A stretch of 64,000 bases of DNA from positions 44,302 through 108,301 of the forward strand of contig JAQXEN010000024.1 in NCBI GenBank assembly GCA_029250825.1, in the 5' to 3' direction. Numbering within the stretch: the first letter of the stretch is position 1; the number at the start of each line of letters is the position of its first letter. Source of the DNA: Porticoccaceae bacterium (GTDB lineage: Bacteria; Pseudomonadota; Gammaproteobacteria; Pseudomonadales; Porticoccaceae). Positions 1 to 9,090 of this stretch are shown piece after piece. Below the pieces are notes generated by a model. That model saw nothing but the letters and a program-made list of their open reading frames with translations, did not search any database and was not told the origin of the DNA. The position numbers and the translations under genes were made by a program.

Positions 1-83
1 CGCCTTTTGCTTTACACAGAGTAGCTATCTTTTTAGCGCAGGTGATTTACACTGGTGTTCTCAAGCCAAAACATTGAACCCCT

Positions 84-926
84 ATGCTCTCCTACCGTCA
101 CAGCTTCCATGCTGGCAACCATGCTGATGTTTTAAAACACGCCGTGCAGTCGTTAATACTGCAGTCGCTTAAAGTGAAAGATAAAGCCTTTGTCTATATC
201 GACACCCACGCCGGTGCCGGTTGCTACGATCTGCACTCCAAAGAAATGGATAAAACCGGTGAGTATTTGGAGGGTATCAAGCGACTCTGGGAGGGCAGTG
301 TTCCCGCTGCTATGCAGGCCTATTTAGATACCCTAAGGAGGCTTAATGAAACTGGCGAACTGTCCCAGTATCCAGGCAGCCCTCTGCTGGCCAAAGAACT
401 CTGCCGCCCTCAAGATCGACTGCTGCTAAGTGAACTGCATCCGGCAGATTTTGGCCTGCTGCAAGAGCTGTTTACCAAAGATCGTCGCACTAAGGTGCAC
501 AAAATTGATGGTTTTGCCCAGCTAAAAGGCGCGCTGCCACCCATAGAGAGACGTGGCATGGTGTTAATCGACCCGCCCTATGAACTGAACCATGAATACG
601 CCGATGTGGTGAAGGCGGTTGTGGATGGCATTAAACGCTGGGCAACCGGCACCTTTGCCATCTGGTATCCGGTGGTACACAGTGACGATGTGGATTTTTT
701 GCAGCGCAAGTTGTCCAATGCAGGGCTGCCGGGAACCCTTCAGATAGAGCTCAATGTAGTGCAGGGAAATAATCGTTTTGGCATGACCGGATCGGGAATG
801 ATCGTGGTCAATCCGCCGTGGAAATTAGAGCAGCAGATGAATGAATTGCTGCCCTGGCTGGTAGACAAACTGGGGCAGTCCCCAGAGGCCCATTTTAAAC
901 TGCGCTGGCTCAGTCCGCCTCAATAA
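84..926 (+). CDS. rlmJ: 23S rRNA (adenine2030-N6)-methyltransferase RlmJ
   Basis: This is a SAM-dependent methyltransferase that modifies A2030 of 23S rRNA in the cytoplasm. The N-terminus MLSYRHSFHAGNHADVLKHA is the signature opening of the RlmJ (YhiR/ComJ) family. The DPPY catalytic motif of N6-adenine methyltransferases appears as LIDPPYE near residue 160. The length (280 aa) matches the family. The ATG is the first in frame and gives the expected N-terminus. The gene ends 15 bp before the convergent trhO gene. The family assignment is firm from motif and length; the exact target base is taken from family knowledge. Confidence 0.95.
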   Translation: MLSYRHSFHAGNHADVLKHAVQSLILQSLKVKDKAFVYIDTHAGAGCYDLHSKEMDKTGEYLEGIKRLWEGSVPAAMQAYLDTLRRLNETGELSQYPGSPLLAKELCRPQDRLLLSELHPADFGLLQELFTKDRRTKVHKIDGFAQLKGALPPIERRGMVLIDPPYELNHEYADVVKAVVDGIKRWATGTFAIWYPVVHSDDVDFLQRKLSNAGLPGTLQIELNVVQGNNRFGMTGSGMIVVNPPWKLEQQMNELLPWLVDKLGQSPEAHFKLRWLSPPQ

Positions 927-941
927 TCCGTTCAGTCCGGC

Positions 942-1928
942 TTATGACTGACGCTCTCTCGAGGCTTTCTTTTCCGCGCTTTTCTCTGCTCGGCGACGTT
1001 CAGTGGCCTCCGCAGCTGCATTGCCTATATGTTCTTCACCCCGTGCTTTGGCTAACTTGACCTGCTTCTGACGTTCGGCAAAACGCTGCTGTTGCTCCTT
1101 ATCAACACTGCCGAAACAGTGATGACAGGAGAGCCCTTCCTGATAGTTCTGGTGACGCATCTCATCTTCCGTTATAGGCATGCGACAGGCGTGACACTGT
1201 TCATATGATCCACGTTTTAGATCGTGATCCACGGCAACGCGATTATCAAATACAAAGCACTCGCCGTCCCAGAGTGTCTGTTCCACCGGCACTTCTTCAA
1301 GGTATTTTAAAATTCCACCCTGTAGATGATAGACCTCATCAAAACCCTGCTCTTTCATGTAGGCGGTGGATTTTTCGCAGCGGATTCCCCCAGTGCAAAA
1401 CATAGCGATTTTTTTGTTTTTATTGGGGTCAAGATTTTGTTCAGCCCAGGCGGGAAATTCGCGGAAGGTTTTAGTCCGTGGATTGACCGCATTGGCAAAG
1501 GTGCCTATTTCCACTTCATAGTCGTTGCGCGTATCCACTACCAGCACATCCGGATCCGCGATCAGCGCATTCCAGTCGGCGGGTTTTACATAGGTGCCCG
1601 CTGACCTTTTAGGATCTATGCCCTCAACGCCCATAGTGACGATTTCTTTCTTTAGCTTTACCTTGGTGCGATAGAAGGGAATTTCGCTGTGATAGGACTC
1701 TTTGCTATCAATGTTTTCCAAGCCAGGCTGCTGCTGCAACCAGCCGAGGAGCGCATCAACTCCCTCGCGAGTGCCAGAGACAGTGCCATTGATACCTTCG
1801 CTGGCGAGCAATAATGTCCCGAACACCTGATTGTCGGTCATGGCCGCGAGCAGTGGCGCGCGCAGAGCAATATAATTTGGCAAGGTGACAAATTTATACA
1901 GGGCGCAAGAGACATATTGATCAGACAT
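942..1928 (-). CDS. trhO: tRNA uridine(34) hydroxylase TrhO (rhodanese family, YceA-like)
   Basis: Members of this family hydroxylate uridine 34 of tRNA, an oxygen-dependent first step toward 5-carboxymethoxyuridine. The N-terminal part is the acylphosphatase-like domain. The central rhodanese domain carries the active-site loop [11 protein letters not shown] with its cysteine. A C-terminal segment has two CxxC pairs (CHACRMP and CHHCF), usual for longer TrhO proteins, then a Lys/Arg/Glu-rich tail. I place the start at the ATG at 1928 ([13 protein letters not shown]), the conserved family N-terminus, rather than an upstream in-frame codon. It is convergent with rlmJ. Confidence 0.93.
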   Translation of the reverse strand: MSDQYVSCALYKFVTLPNYIALRAPLLAAMTDNQVFGTLLLASEGINGTVSGTREGVDALLGWLQQQPGLENIDSKESYHSEIPFYRTKVKLKKEIVTMGVEGIDPKRSAGTYVKPADWNALIADPDVLVVDTRNDYEVEIGTFANAVNPRTKTFREFPAWAEQNLDPNKNKKIAMFCTGGIRCEKSTAYMKEQGFDEVYHLQGGILKYLEEVPVEQTLWDGECFVFDNRVAVDHDLKRGSYEQCHACRMPITEDEMRHQNYQEGLSCHHCFGSVDKEQQQRFAERQKQVKLAKARGEEHIGNAAAEATERRRAEKSAEKKASRERQS

Positions 1929-2158
1929 AGGACTGGGCCTTCGATAACTCAACGGGAAACGCGGCGCATTGTAGCAAAACAGTGGAGGCTGTGGCAGAGA
2001 CAGGTTAAATCCAATTTAGCGCAAAATGGGTATCTTTTTGTACCTAATCGGCTCTCCTGTCAGCCCACTTGCCTCAAATTGCTCGCACTGGATAGAGCAA
2101 TTGATACAAAATGGCGTCTAACCAGTTTTACAAAAAATAATCACCTCACGAGATATCC

Positions 2159-3109
2159 ATGACCATTAGATTAAACCGATTGCACCCCATTGCGCTGCGA
2201 CTTTCTGCTGTGGCAGCAACAATTATATTGGGCGGACTGTTGGCCTGTGGTGGAGGCTTAACGCAGACCAGCCCAACGCCAGTGACTCCATCTGCTGACA
2301 CCGGTTTAAAGGTTGTCGGGTTTAGCTCCTCTAAGCACTCTAATCCATCTAATCCGCAGGCCATAGACTCGGAAAAGTGGTTCCATCAAACTCGCCTGCC
2401 CGATGGCAATTCCTGGTACAACGGCGAAATCCAGCACTATACCAACCGTATAGAAAACGCTTATATCAGTGACGGCACATTAAAAATTGTCGCCATAAGA
2501 GAGAGCTTTACCGATCAAAATCGCACTAAGCCATTTACCTCAGCGCGACTTAACTCAAAATATGCCTTTACCTATGGTCGTGTTGAAGTAAGAGCCAAGT
2601 TGCCCAAAGGCAGTGGCACCTGGCCGGCGATCTGGGCACTGGGTAAAAACATTACTGAGCGCGGTGGCTACTGGCAGACTCAGGGTTTTGGCACCCTTAA
2701 CTGGCCAGCCTCTGGAGAAATCGACATTATGGAGCACTGGGGGACCAATCAAAATTACGTCTCCAGCGCACTGCACACGCCCTCCAGCTTTGGTAACACA
2801 GTCAATGTGGGTGGTCAGAAGATCGATACGGTTTCAAGCGAGTTCCATATCTACTCTCTGGATTGGAACGCCGATCGGATGATCTTTAGTGTCGACGGCA
2901 AGCCCCATTACACCTATGCACCCAAGGACAAGAACCCATCTACCTGGCCCTTCGATGCCGATCAGTACCTACTGCTGAATTTTGCTATCGAACCCAGTAT
3001 CGCCAGCAGCTTTAATCGAGGCGAGATGGAGGTAGATTACGTGAGAGTGTATGCCCCTAATGCCAGCTTATCAGCGGACCCAGTTTGGGCGGATGAGTTT
3101 AATAACTAG
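2159..3109 (+). CDS. Glycoside hydrolase family 16 lipoprotein (laminarinase-like)
   Basis: A predicted exported beta-glucanase. The signal peptide ends in lipobox LLAC with Cys30, so the mature protein should be lipid-anchored. The GH16 catalytic signature reads GEIDIMEHWG, putting nucleophile Glu187, Asp189 and acid/base Glu192 in the usual ExDxxE arrangement. Upstream are typical family strands (YGRVEVRAKLPKGSGTWPAI); downstream is the closing VDYVRVYAP. The EIDIME form is common in beta-1,3-glucanases, so laminarin is the likeliest substrate, but GH16 also covers agarases and carrageenases and I cannot settle this by eye. It stands alone, with no SusCD-like partners or other glycosidases nearby. 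The 230 bp upstream is A+T-rich but I found no convincing promoter. Confidence 0.9.
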   Translation: MTIRLNRLHPIALRLSAVAATIILGGLLACGGGLTQTSPTPVTPSADTGLKVVGFSSSKHSNPSNPQAIDSEKWFHQTRLPDGNSWYNGEIQHYTNRIENAYISDGTLKIVAIRESFTDQNRTKPFTSARLNSKYAFTYGRVEVRAKLPKGSGTWPAIWALGKNITERGGYWQTQGFGTLNWPASGEIDIMEHWGTNQNYVSSALHTPSSFGNTVNVGGQKIDTVSSEFHIYSLDWNADRMIFSVDGKPHYTYAPKDKNPSTWPFDADQYLLLNFAIEPSIASSFNRGEMEVDYVRVYAPNASLSADPVWADEFNN

Positions 3110-3148
3110 AGCTGGGGCAGCAATAGATTAGCTGGGATTTAAAGAAAT

Positions 3149-3841
3149 TTAGAGGGAATTATTAATCTCTATAAGGGTTTCCAAGGGATTGGCCGATTGC
3201 GTAATCGGTCGGCCAATAACTAAATAGTCACTACCCAACTGCATCGCCTTTTGCGGCGTCACAATGCGTCTCTGATCATCAGCAGCGCTATCCGCCAGAC
3301 GAATACCCGGGGTTACCAGCTTAAACTCGGCACCCAGTTCAGACTTCAGAGTGCCGGCCTCTTGGGCCGAACAAACCACACCGTGCAAACCACAGTTCTG
3401 AGTTAACCGAGCCAGATGCAGCACCTGTTCACTAAGGCTGCGCTGAATGCCAATCTCAAGTAGATCAGATTCGTCCATACTGGTGAGCACGGTCACCCCG
3501 ATCAACAGCATTGGGCTGCCCTTCTGCTCAAGGGTTTCTCTCGCGGCATTCATCATGCGACTGCCACCGGAGGCGTGAACATTGGTCATCCAGACACCCA
3601 GATCCGCGGCGGCGCTCACGGCTTTGGCCGCAGTGTTGGGAATATCGTGAAATTTAAGATCGAGAAACACATCGAAGTTGCGCTCTACCAGTGCTTTAAC
3701 CAAAGCTGGCCCAGCGGCGGTAAATAATTCTTTGCCGACTTTTAACCGGCACTGAGTTGGATCCAACTGCTCCGCCAGATTCAGGGCTGCAGATTGATTA
3801 TCAAAATCGAGAGCGACAATAACAGGTGCGGAAGAACTCAT
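3149..3841 (-). CDS. pyrF: Orotidine 5'-phosphate decarboxylase
   Basis: The last step of UMP synthesis: decarboxylation of OMP, in the cytoplasm. The catalytic DxKxxD motif is visible as [11 protein letters not shown] near residues 59-69. The phosphate-binding loops VTPGIR and VIGRPIT are near the C-terminus. The length (230 aa) is normal. It starts 7 bp after the lapA stop on the same strand, so the two genes are probably co-transcribed and translationally coupled; no strong ribosome-binding site precedes the ATG. In E. coli lapA-lapB-pyrF are neighbours, but here no lapB lies between. Confidence 0.96.
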   Translation of the reverse strand: MSSSAPVIVALDFDNQSAALNLAEQLDPTQCRLKVGKELFTAAGPALVKALVERNFDVFLDLKFHDIPNTAAKAVSAAADLGVWMTNVHASGGSRMMNAARETLEQKGSPMLLIGVTVLTSMDESDLLEIGIQRSLSEQVLHLARLTQNCGLHGVVCSAQEAGTLKSELGAEFKLVTPGIRLADSAADDQRRIVTPQKAMQLGSDYLVIGRPITQSANPLETLIEINNSL

Positions 3842-3848
3842 AAGCGGA

Positions 3849-4097
3849 TTAATCTCGTTTCGCGGCGCGGGCTAGCTTGCGCCGATAATAGGTAATAAGA
3901 ACTGAACTCGCCAGCAACCCAAGCACTGAGCCAGCGACTAGAAAGATCATCAACCAGAGGCCGAGACTCAGAGCGGTACTTTGAAGAACAATAAAGTCGA
4001 TATTCACCTGCTGACTGTTCTCCAAGGCAAACAATGCGCCCACCGCGGCTATGGCCAGTAGCAGTAAAAACTTAATCAATGTCCAGAGTGCGCCCAC
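3849..4097 (-). CDS. lapA: LapA-family inner-membrane protein (DUF1049)
   Basis: A small inner-membrane protein (82 aa) with two transmembrane segments (about residues 7-25 and 43-68) separated by the family motif [13 protein letters not shown], then a basic cytoplasmic tail ([11 protein letters not shown]). In E. coli LapA works with LapB in lipopolysaccharide assembly control, regulating LpxC turnover. The start is GTG at 4097, supported by a GGAG ribosome-binding site 6 bp upstream. The usual neighbour lapB, a TPR protein, is absent; pyrF follows directly. The family is clear; the role without LapB nearby is inferred. Confidence 0.85.
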   Translation of the reverse strand: MGALWTLIKFLLLLAIAAVGALFALENSQQVNIDFIVLQSTALSLGLWLMIFLVAGSVLGLLASSVLITYYRRKLARAAKRD

Positions 4098-4256
4098 GGG
4101 TATCTCCTTTGGTGGTCAACGATCGTTGGTTACAGGGTTCCATTGTACCTGCTAAATTGTACTCTCTGATATTGGCGGCGACAAAATACAGGGGAAGTTT
4201 TCTGCCTCTGGGGCAACTGGAGTCGAAACTGTTTCAAGATGCACAAAAGCCCCAGA

Positions 4257-4295
4257 CAAAAAAATACGCCGCAGGAATAACCAACGGCGCATTTT
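4257..4295 (-). terminator. Rho-independent terminator of rpmE
   Basis: Read on the minus strand, an 11-bp stem (one G-U pair) with arms 4285-4295 and 4261-4271 and a 13-nt loop is followed by a run of T. It lies 30 bp after the rpmE stop and before lapA, so it should end the rpmE transcript. Confidence 0.75.
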
Positions 4296-4324
4296 GATAT
4301 TCTTTGAAGCCAACCGATAGCGGT

Positions 4325-4534
4325 TTACTTCTTGGCAGCACCAAAACGCTTATTAAAGCGATCGATTCGTCCACCAGTTTCTGCTACTTTTTGCTTGCCG
4401 GTGTAAAACGGGTGGCAGGCTGAGCATACGTCAAGGTAAAGAGCTTGCTCACGTGTTGATCCGACAGTAATTACGTTACCGCAGCTACAGGTCGCTTTTA
4501 ATTCGTTATACGCTGGGTGAATCTCAGTTTTCAT
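4325..4534 (-). CDS. rpmE: 50S ribosomal protein L31 (zinc-binding type)
   Basis: Ribosomal protein L31 of the large subunit. The sequence follows the E. coli protein closely: MKTEIHPAY opening, [20 protein letters not shown] and [11 protein letters not shown]. Four cysteines (CxC and CxxC) identify the zinc-binding C+ form rather than the zinc-free L31B paralogue. Two tandem ATGs lie at 4537 and 4534. A GGAG element is 3 bp from the first and 6 bp from the second, so I choose the second, giving a 69-aa protein with the canonical N-terminus. It is divergent from priA, as in E. coli. Confidence 0.96.
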   Translation of the reverse strand: MKTEIHPAYNELKATCSCGNVITVGSTREQALYLDVCSACHPFYTGKQKVAETGGRIDRFNKRFGAAKK

Positions 4535-4629
4535 CATATACTCCAAGTCGCTTGCCGCCACCCTATCAATCAGCTGGTAATTTGCCCCAACTCTTGTATG
4601 GCACGGCAGGCCATTTCTAAAGAGCGCGG

Positions 4630-4657
4630 ATTCTAGCAGAAATGAACTCGGTTACAA
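4630..4657 (-). promoter_or_regulatory. Predicted sigma-70 promoter of rpmE
   Basis: On the minus strand, -35 TTGTAA (4652-4657) and -10 TAGAAT (4630-4635) are separated by 16 bp. This gives a leader of roughly 90 nt before the rpmE start. Read from sequence only. Confidence 0.6.
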
Positions 4658-4678
4658 AAGGAATTCTCAACTTTTATT

Positions 4679-6913
4679 ATGTCCCATTCAAAGCCTTCAA
4701 CCAGCGCCAAGCCTTTAATTGTTCGGGTTGCTGTTCTCTCGCCACTGCGGCGCACCTTTGACTATTTGGTAACCGAAGAATTTGCCGCTGCGCCACCCCA
4801 GTGCGGCTGCCGCGTAAGCATTCCCTTTGGCAAGCGTGAGGTCATTGGTCTGGTGATCGAACAGACCCATAAAAGCGACTTTGCCCTAGATAAACTCAAG
4901 CCTGTGCTGGCCATTATCGACGCCCAACCGCTGCTCCCAGAGTCACTTTTTAAACTGTTTATCTGGGCCGCTAACTACTATCACCACCCCATTGGTGACG
5001 CCCTATTTAATACCCTGCCGGTATTGCTGCGCGTGGGTAGGTCACTACCTCCACCTCGAGTGACCAAACTTTGGAAGGTCACAGAGGTGGGCATAGAGCG
5101 CGGCCACGAGATGCTCAGGGAAGGCAGAATGCACAAACAGCGTGCGCTACTGGATGAATTGCTGCGACGGCCCCTCACTCTGCAGGGGCAAATACTCAAA
5201 TTTTATACTCGGGGAACCCTCAAGCGAGTCGAAGAGAAAGGCATCGCTGAATTGGTTGCCATTGGCCCCCAAGCCGTGGATCTGGATAACTTGCTGCTGG
5301 AGCAGCCGCTAAAACTCAATCCATCGCAACAGCAAGCCATGGACGCAATTGACTGTCACGGCTTTAACACCTGGCTAATCGACGGTGTCACCGGCAGCGG
5401 CAAGACTGAAATCTATCTGCAAGCCATCGAAAAAATTATCCGCTATGGACGCCAGGCTCTGGTAATGATTCCGGAGATCAGTCTAACGCCGCAAACCGAA
5501 AAACGTTTTCGTGATCGTTTTAATGTGCAGGTGGCGATGCTCCATTCAGGACTCACAGATCAGGAGCGCCTCGAGTCTTGGACACAGGCCGCCACTGGCG
5601 ACGCCGCAATTATTCTCGGCACCCGGTCCGCGGTATTTACCCCGCTGAAACATCCGGGAATTATTATTATCGATGAAGAACATGATCAGTCCTATAAACA
5701 ACAGGACGGCTTTCGTTATTCAGCGCGGGATCTGGCGGTTATTCGGGCCAAGCAGGAAAATATTCCGATTGTTCTCGGGTCTGCCACACCCTCCCTCGAG
5801 TCACTGCATAACTGCGACAAAAAACGCTATCAGCACCTGATCCTCAATACCCGAGCAGGGGATGCCAAACCTCCCCATTGGTCCATGATAGATTTAAAGA
5901 CTGAACAGGTGGAGAGCGGTGTTGCCGCCTCAACCTTAAATGCCATTCGCGAGGCGATTGCCAACCAACAGCAGGTCTTGGTATTTCTCAACCGCCGCGG
6001 CTTTGCCCCAGCGGTGCTCTGCCATTACTGCGGTTTCTGTGCCGAGTGCCCCAACTGTGACGCGCGCCTAACGGTACACCGTCGCCATCAGCGGCTGCTC
6101 TGTCACCACTGCAACTACAAACGCGGACTGCTGCACTGGTGTCCCAGTTGTCGCGGTAATCGCATGGTTGCGGCGGGGGATGGCACTGAGCGCAGCGAGG
6201 CTTGGTTGCAAGAATGTTTCCCCAACACCCCAGTGCTGCGGGTTGACCGTGATACCACGCGTAAGAAAAATGCTATGCAGACCATGTATGACACAGTCGA
6301 CAGCGGCGCACCCTGCATTCTTGTGGGCACCCAGATGCTCGCCAAGGGACACCACTTTGCCAACATTACCTTAGTCGCCGTGCTCGATGCAGACAGTGGC
6401 CTGTTTAGTCCAGACTTCCGCAGTCACGAGCGCCTTGGACAATTGTTAACTCAGGTGGCCGGACGCTGTGGTCGCGGCAAAATGGCAGGTCGAGTTATTT
6501 TACAGTCTCACCAACCGGATCATCCGCTGCTCGAAGTTCTGACCCAACAACCCTACAGTGAGTACTCCAAGTTACTGCGCAAACAGCGCAAAAAATCGGA
6601 GTTGCCACCGTTTAAGCAGTTGGTACTGATACGTGCCGACGCCGCCCATGCCCAGAATGCCGAAGCTTTTTTGCAGTCGGCGCGACAGTGCGCAGAGGCA
6701 ATTTTCCCCTCCGGAGAAAAGATCAATTATCTCGGCCCGCTGCCGGCACTGATGGAGAGACGCAATTCTCGCCATCGCTATGTATTGCAGATAAGCGGCG
6801 GCCGGCGCAGCGATTTAAATTTTCTGATCGGGCAACTGGTGTTGGATTTGGAGAAGTTGCCTATGGCCCGTCATGTGCGCTGGGGTGTGGATGTGGATCC
6901 CCAAGAAATGTGA
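4679..6913 (+). CDS. priA: Primosomal replication restart helicase PriA
   Basis: PriA is the 3'-5' superfamily 2 helicase that recognises abandoned forks and reloads DnaB. Visible parts are the N-terminal DNA-binding domain; Walker A GVTGSGKTEIYL near residue 237; DEEH in motif II; GSATPSLES in motif III; a zinc region with cysteine pairs between about residues 447 and 490 (CHYCGFCAECPNC, LLCHHCN, WCPSC); and the C-terminal motifs GTQMLAKGHHF and QVAGRCGRG. All key residues are present and the length (744 aa) is typical. No good ribosome-binding site sits close to this ATG, so translation may be weak or the start may differ slightly. It is divergent from rpmE; the SPOR gene follows. Confidence 0.96.
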   Translation: MSHSKPSTSAKPLIVRVAVLSPLRRTFDYLVTEEFAAAPPQCGCRVSIPFGKREVIGLVIEQTHKSDFALDKLKPVLAIIDAQPLLPESLFKLFIWAANYYHHPIGDALFNTLPVLLRVGRSLPPPRVTKLWKVTEVGIERGHEMLREGRMHKQRALLDELLRRPLTLQGQILKFYTRGTLKRVEEKGIAELVAIGPQAVDLDNLLLEQPLKLNPSQQQAMDAIDCHGFNTWLIDGVTGSGKTEIYLQAIEKIIRYGRQALVMIPEISLTPQTEKRFRDRFNVQVAMLHSGLTDQERLESWTQAATGDAAIILGTRSAVFTPLKHPGIIIIDEEHDQSYKQQDGFRYSARDLAVIRAKQENIPIVLGSATPSLESLHNCDKKRYQHLILNTRAGDAKPPHWSMIDLKTEQVESGVAASTLNAIREAIANQQQVLVFLNRRGFAPAVLCHYCGFCAECPNCDARLTVHRRHQRLLCHHCNYKRGLLHWCPSCRGNRMVAAGDGTERSEAWLQECFPNTPVLRVDRDTTRKKNAMQTMYDTVDSGAPCILVGTQMLAKGHHFANITLVAVLDADSGLFSPDFRSHERLGQLLTQVAGRCGRGKMAGRVILQSHQPDHPLLEVLTQQPYSEYSKLLRKQRKKSELPPFKQLVLIRADAAHAQNAEAFLQSARQCAEAIFPSGEKINYLGPLPALMERRNSRHRYVLQISGGRRSDLNFLIGQLVLDLEKLPMARHVRWGVDVDPQEM

Positions 6914-7080
6914 TTGAGAGCCAAAATTTCAAGCTAAAATTGCCAGCTGAATCAGCGAGCGGTTTTAACAGCCCAAGTGAAAGTGCGACCCATTTATAAA
7001 AAATGACTTTCTCACTCACACGGATTGCTTAAAAGCGCCTCCATCACCTACAATCGCCGCTTACCCCAGGAGCTTTAACA

Positions 7081-7617
7081 ATGGCGCAAGATTATCCCAA
7101 AAGGAATTCATCACGAGGCAAGCAGCAGCCCGTTAACCGCGCCTCTGCCCTGCCGGCATTTTTTCTGGGTACAATTTTTGGCGTTGTCTTGACCAATCTG
7201 CTGCCCAGCCTTATGGAAAAATCCCCCTCGGCCACCGCCACAGTTCAGGATGTCACCGAGACAGTGAAAACCGAGGCCTCGGAATTACAGTTCGATTTTT
7301 ACACCCTGTTAAAGAAAACCGAAATCATTGTTCCCAACAGCGAGTCCTCCCCCAGCGACAATCAGCAGCCCGAGGAAAATTTTTCTTATCTACTGCAGGC
7401 TGGCTCTTTCAAAATTGCTAAAGATGCCGATAGCCGACGGGTGAAGTTGCTGTTGCTGAATTTAAATGCCAATGTGGAACGTATCGATTTGGGCAATGGG
7501 GAGAAGTGGCACCGTGTATTGGTCGGACCTTTTACCGATTCGTCAAGCATGGCCTATGCCCGCACCAAGCTCTCAGAAAATCAGATCGACAGCCTGCTGT
7601 TAAAACGCAAACTCTAG
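7081..7617 (+). CDS. FtsN-like SPOR-domain membrane protein
   Basis: A single-pass inner-membrane protein of 178 aa. It has a basic cytoplasmic N-terminus, a transmembrane segment at about residues 24-42 (ALPAFFLGTIFGVVLTNLLP), a low-complexity periplasmic linker, and a C-terminal SPOR domain (FSYLLQAGSF through VLVGPFTDSSSM). SPOR domains bind denuded peptidoglycan at the division septum. Its place directly behind priA matches the priA-ftsN neighbourhood of gammaproteobacteria, so this is probably the FtsN-type division activator, although SPOR proteins in general vary. A strong AGGAG precedes the ATG. It ends 1 bp before the convergent glutamine-synthetase-family gene. Confidence 0.8.
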   Translation: MAQDYPKRNSSRGKQQPVNRASALPAFFLGTIFGVVLTNLLPSLMEKSPSATATVQDVTETVKTEASELQFDFYTLLKKTEIIVPNSESSPSDNQQPEENFSYLLQAGSFKIAKDADSRRVKLLLLNLNANVERIDLGNGEKWHRVLVGPFTDSSSMAYARTKLSENQIDSLLLKRKL

Positions 7618-7618
7618 A

Positions 7619-8974
7619 TTATAAATAGGCATCGTACTCCAGCAGCGTCACGCGGCTATCAAACTCGGCTTTTTCCTTATGCTTGCTCTGGGCATAGATA
7701 GTCTGGAACTCTTCACCCAAATAATCTGCAATAAACTCTGACTGTTCGAAGCGTTGCAGGGCATCGCCCCAAAAACGCGGCAACTGCTGCTCTGGCAATT
7801 TCAGCTCGCTGGTATCCCCTCTAGTTTGCGCCGGCGGCAGCAGTTTGCGCTCAATACCATAGAGCGCCGCGGCCAACATGGCCGCCACGGTTAAATAGAC
7901 ATTGGCATCAGCGCCGGCAACTCGGTGCTCAATGCGCCTAGCATCACCGTTCCCCGCCGGAATACGCAGTGCAGTAGTGCGATTTTCATAGCCCCAAGTA
8001 GGTGCCGTGGGCGCATAGCAGCCGGGCACCAGACGGCGGTAGGAATTAATATTTGGAGCAAAGATAGCGATACAGTCGGCCATATTTTCCAGACATCCGG
8101 CAACCGCATACTGGAGCAGCTCACTGCCCTCAGCCGCGCCATTATCAAAGACATTAACGCCACTGCTGTCCAAAAGACTAAAGTGGATATGCATGCCATT
8201 GCCCACATCTTCAGCAAAGGGTTTGGCCATAAAAGTCCCCTGTTTGCCCTGCTGCTGAGCAACGCTGCGAATCACTCTGCGCAACATGCTGGCCTGGTCA
8301 CAGGCGCGCAGTGCAGAGTCTTGATGATAGAGATTAATCTCACACTGAGAGGCGCCAAACTCACTGACCAGGGTATCCACTGGCAGCTTTTGCCGGCTGG
8401 CGGCACTGCTTATGGCATCCATTAGCGGCGCCATCTGACGCATGGCTTCGATACCATAGGTGGCACCCCCCAGAGCCGGTGAACCATCGATGGCGCTCTG
8501 AGTATGCTGGGGTCGACCAAATTGATCGCGGTGGATTTCCAGCAGATGAAACTCCATCTCACTGGCCACCACTGGGGTTAGACCCAATTTTCTATAACGC
8601 TCTAAAACCCGCTGCAGGACGACTCGAGAGTCTGCGGGATAGTCTGACTGACCATCAGGGCTGAGCATGGAGACAATGATCTGTGCCGTGGGTCTATCCG
8701 CCCAGGGCACTACTGCGAGGGTTTCTGGGTGGGGTCTGCAGATACCATCGGTATCGCCGGTTGCCACCACTATCTGCTCGAGATCGCGGCCCCAACTATC
8801 CAGGGAGCAGCTGCTCTGGGGCATTTTATAGCCACCTTTAAAGAGCTTGTAAATCTGTTCCCGGGGCAGCCATTTGCCACGTTGAATACCATTGAGATCA
8901 TGAAGCATAACTTCGAAGACTTCGATCTCGGGGTTGGCTTGCAGAAACTGCTCTAGGGATTCCATGGGTTTCAT
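7619..8974 (-). CDS. Glutamine-synthetase-family enzyme, probable gamma-glutamylpolyamine synthetase (PuuA/SpuB-like)
   Basis: An ATP-dependent glutamate-amine ligase of the GlnA fold, 451 aa. The family core is visible: N-terminal beta-grasp (VMLHDLNGIQRGKWLP), the metal-binding segment ASEMEFHLLE, the stretch GNGMHIHFSLLD, and NRTTALRIPAGNGDARRIEHR near the active site. The sequence resembles the PuuA/SpuB branch, which glutamylates putrescine and related amines, more than housekeeping GlnA; the adenylylation loop of GlnA is not apparent. A class III aminotransferase of the SpuC type 5 kb away fits polyamine use, but they are not in one operon. The substrate is inferred. An in-frame ATG at 8965 is a possible alternative start. 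Confidence 0.82.
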   Translation of the reverse strand: MKPMESLEQFLQANPEIEVFEVMLHDLNGIQRGKWLPREQIYKLFKGGYKMPQSSCSLDSWGRDLEQIVVATGDTDGICRPHPETLAVVPWADRPTAQIIVSMLSPDGQSDYPADSRVVLQRVLERYRKLGLTPVVASEMEFHLLEIHRDQFGRPQHTQSAIDGSPALGGATYGIEAMRQMAPLMDAISSAASRQKLPVDTLVSEFGASQCEINLYHQDSALRACDQASMLRRVIRSVAQQQGKQGTFMAKPFAEDVGNGMHIHFSLLDSSGVNVFDNGAAEGSELLQYAVAGCLENMADCIAIFAPNINSYRRLVPGCYAPTAPTWGYENRTTALRIPAGNGDARRIEHRVAGADANVYLTVAAMLAAALYGIERKLLPPAQTRGDTSELKLPEQQLPRFWGDALQRFEQSEFIADYLGEEFQTIYAQSKHKEKAEFDSRVTLLEYDAYL

Positions 8975-9006
8975 ATTTGACTCTGTAGTTTATTCGATGA
9001 GCTTTT

Positions 9007-9039
9007 AAAAAAAACAGCCTTCTCATTCCAATTGGCTGT
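9007..9039 (-). terminator. Rho-independent terminator of the TPR-sulfotransferase gene
   Basis: On the minus strand, a 6-bp stem (ACAGCC at 9034-9039 with GGCTGT at 9014-9019, 14-nt loop) is followed by eight T. It lies about 50 bp downstream of the sulfotransferase stop. Confidence 0.7.
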
Positions 9040-9090
9040 CTAATTAGCAAGAGCTTTGCACTTAAACCCCCACCAAGCAATACCCCCAAT

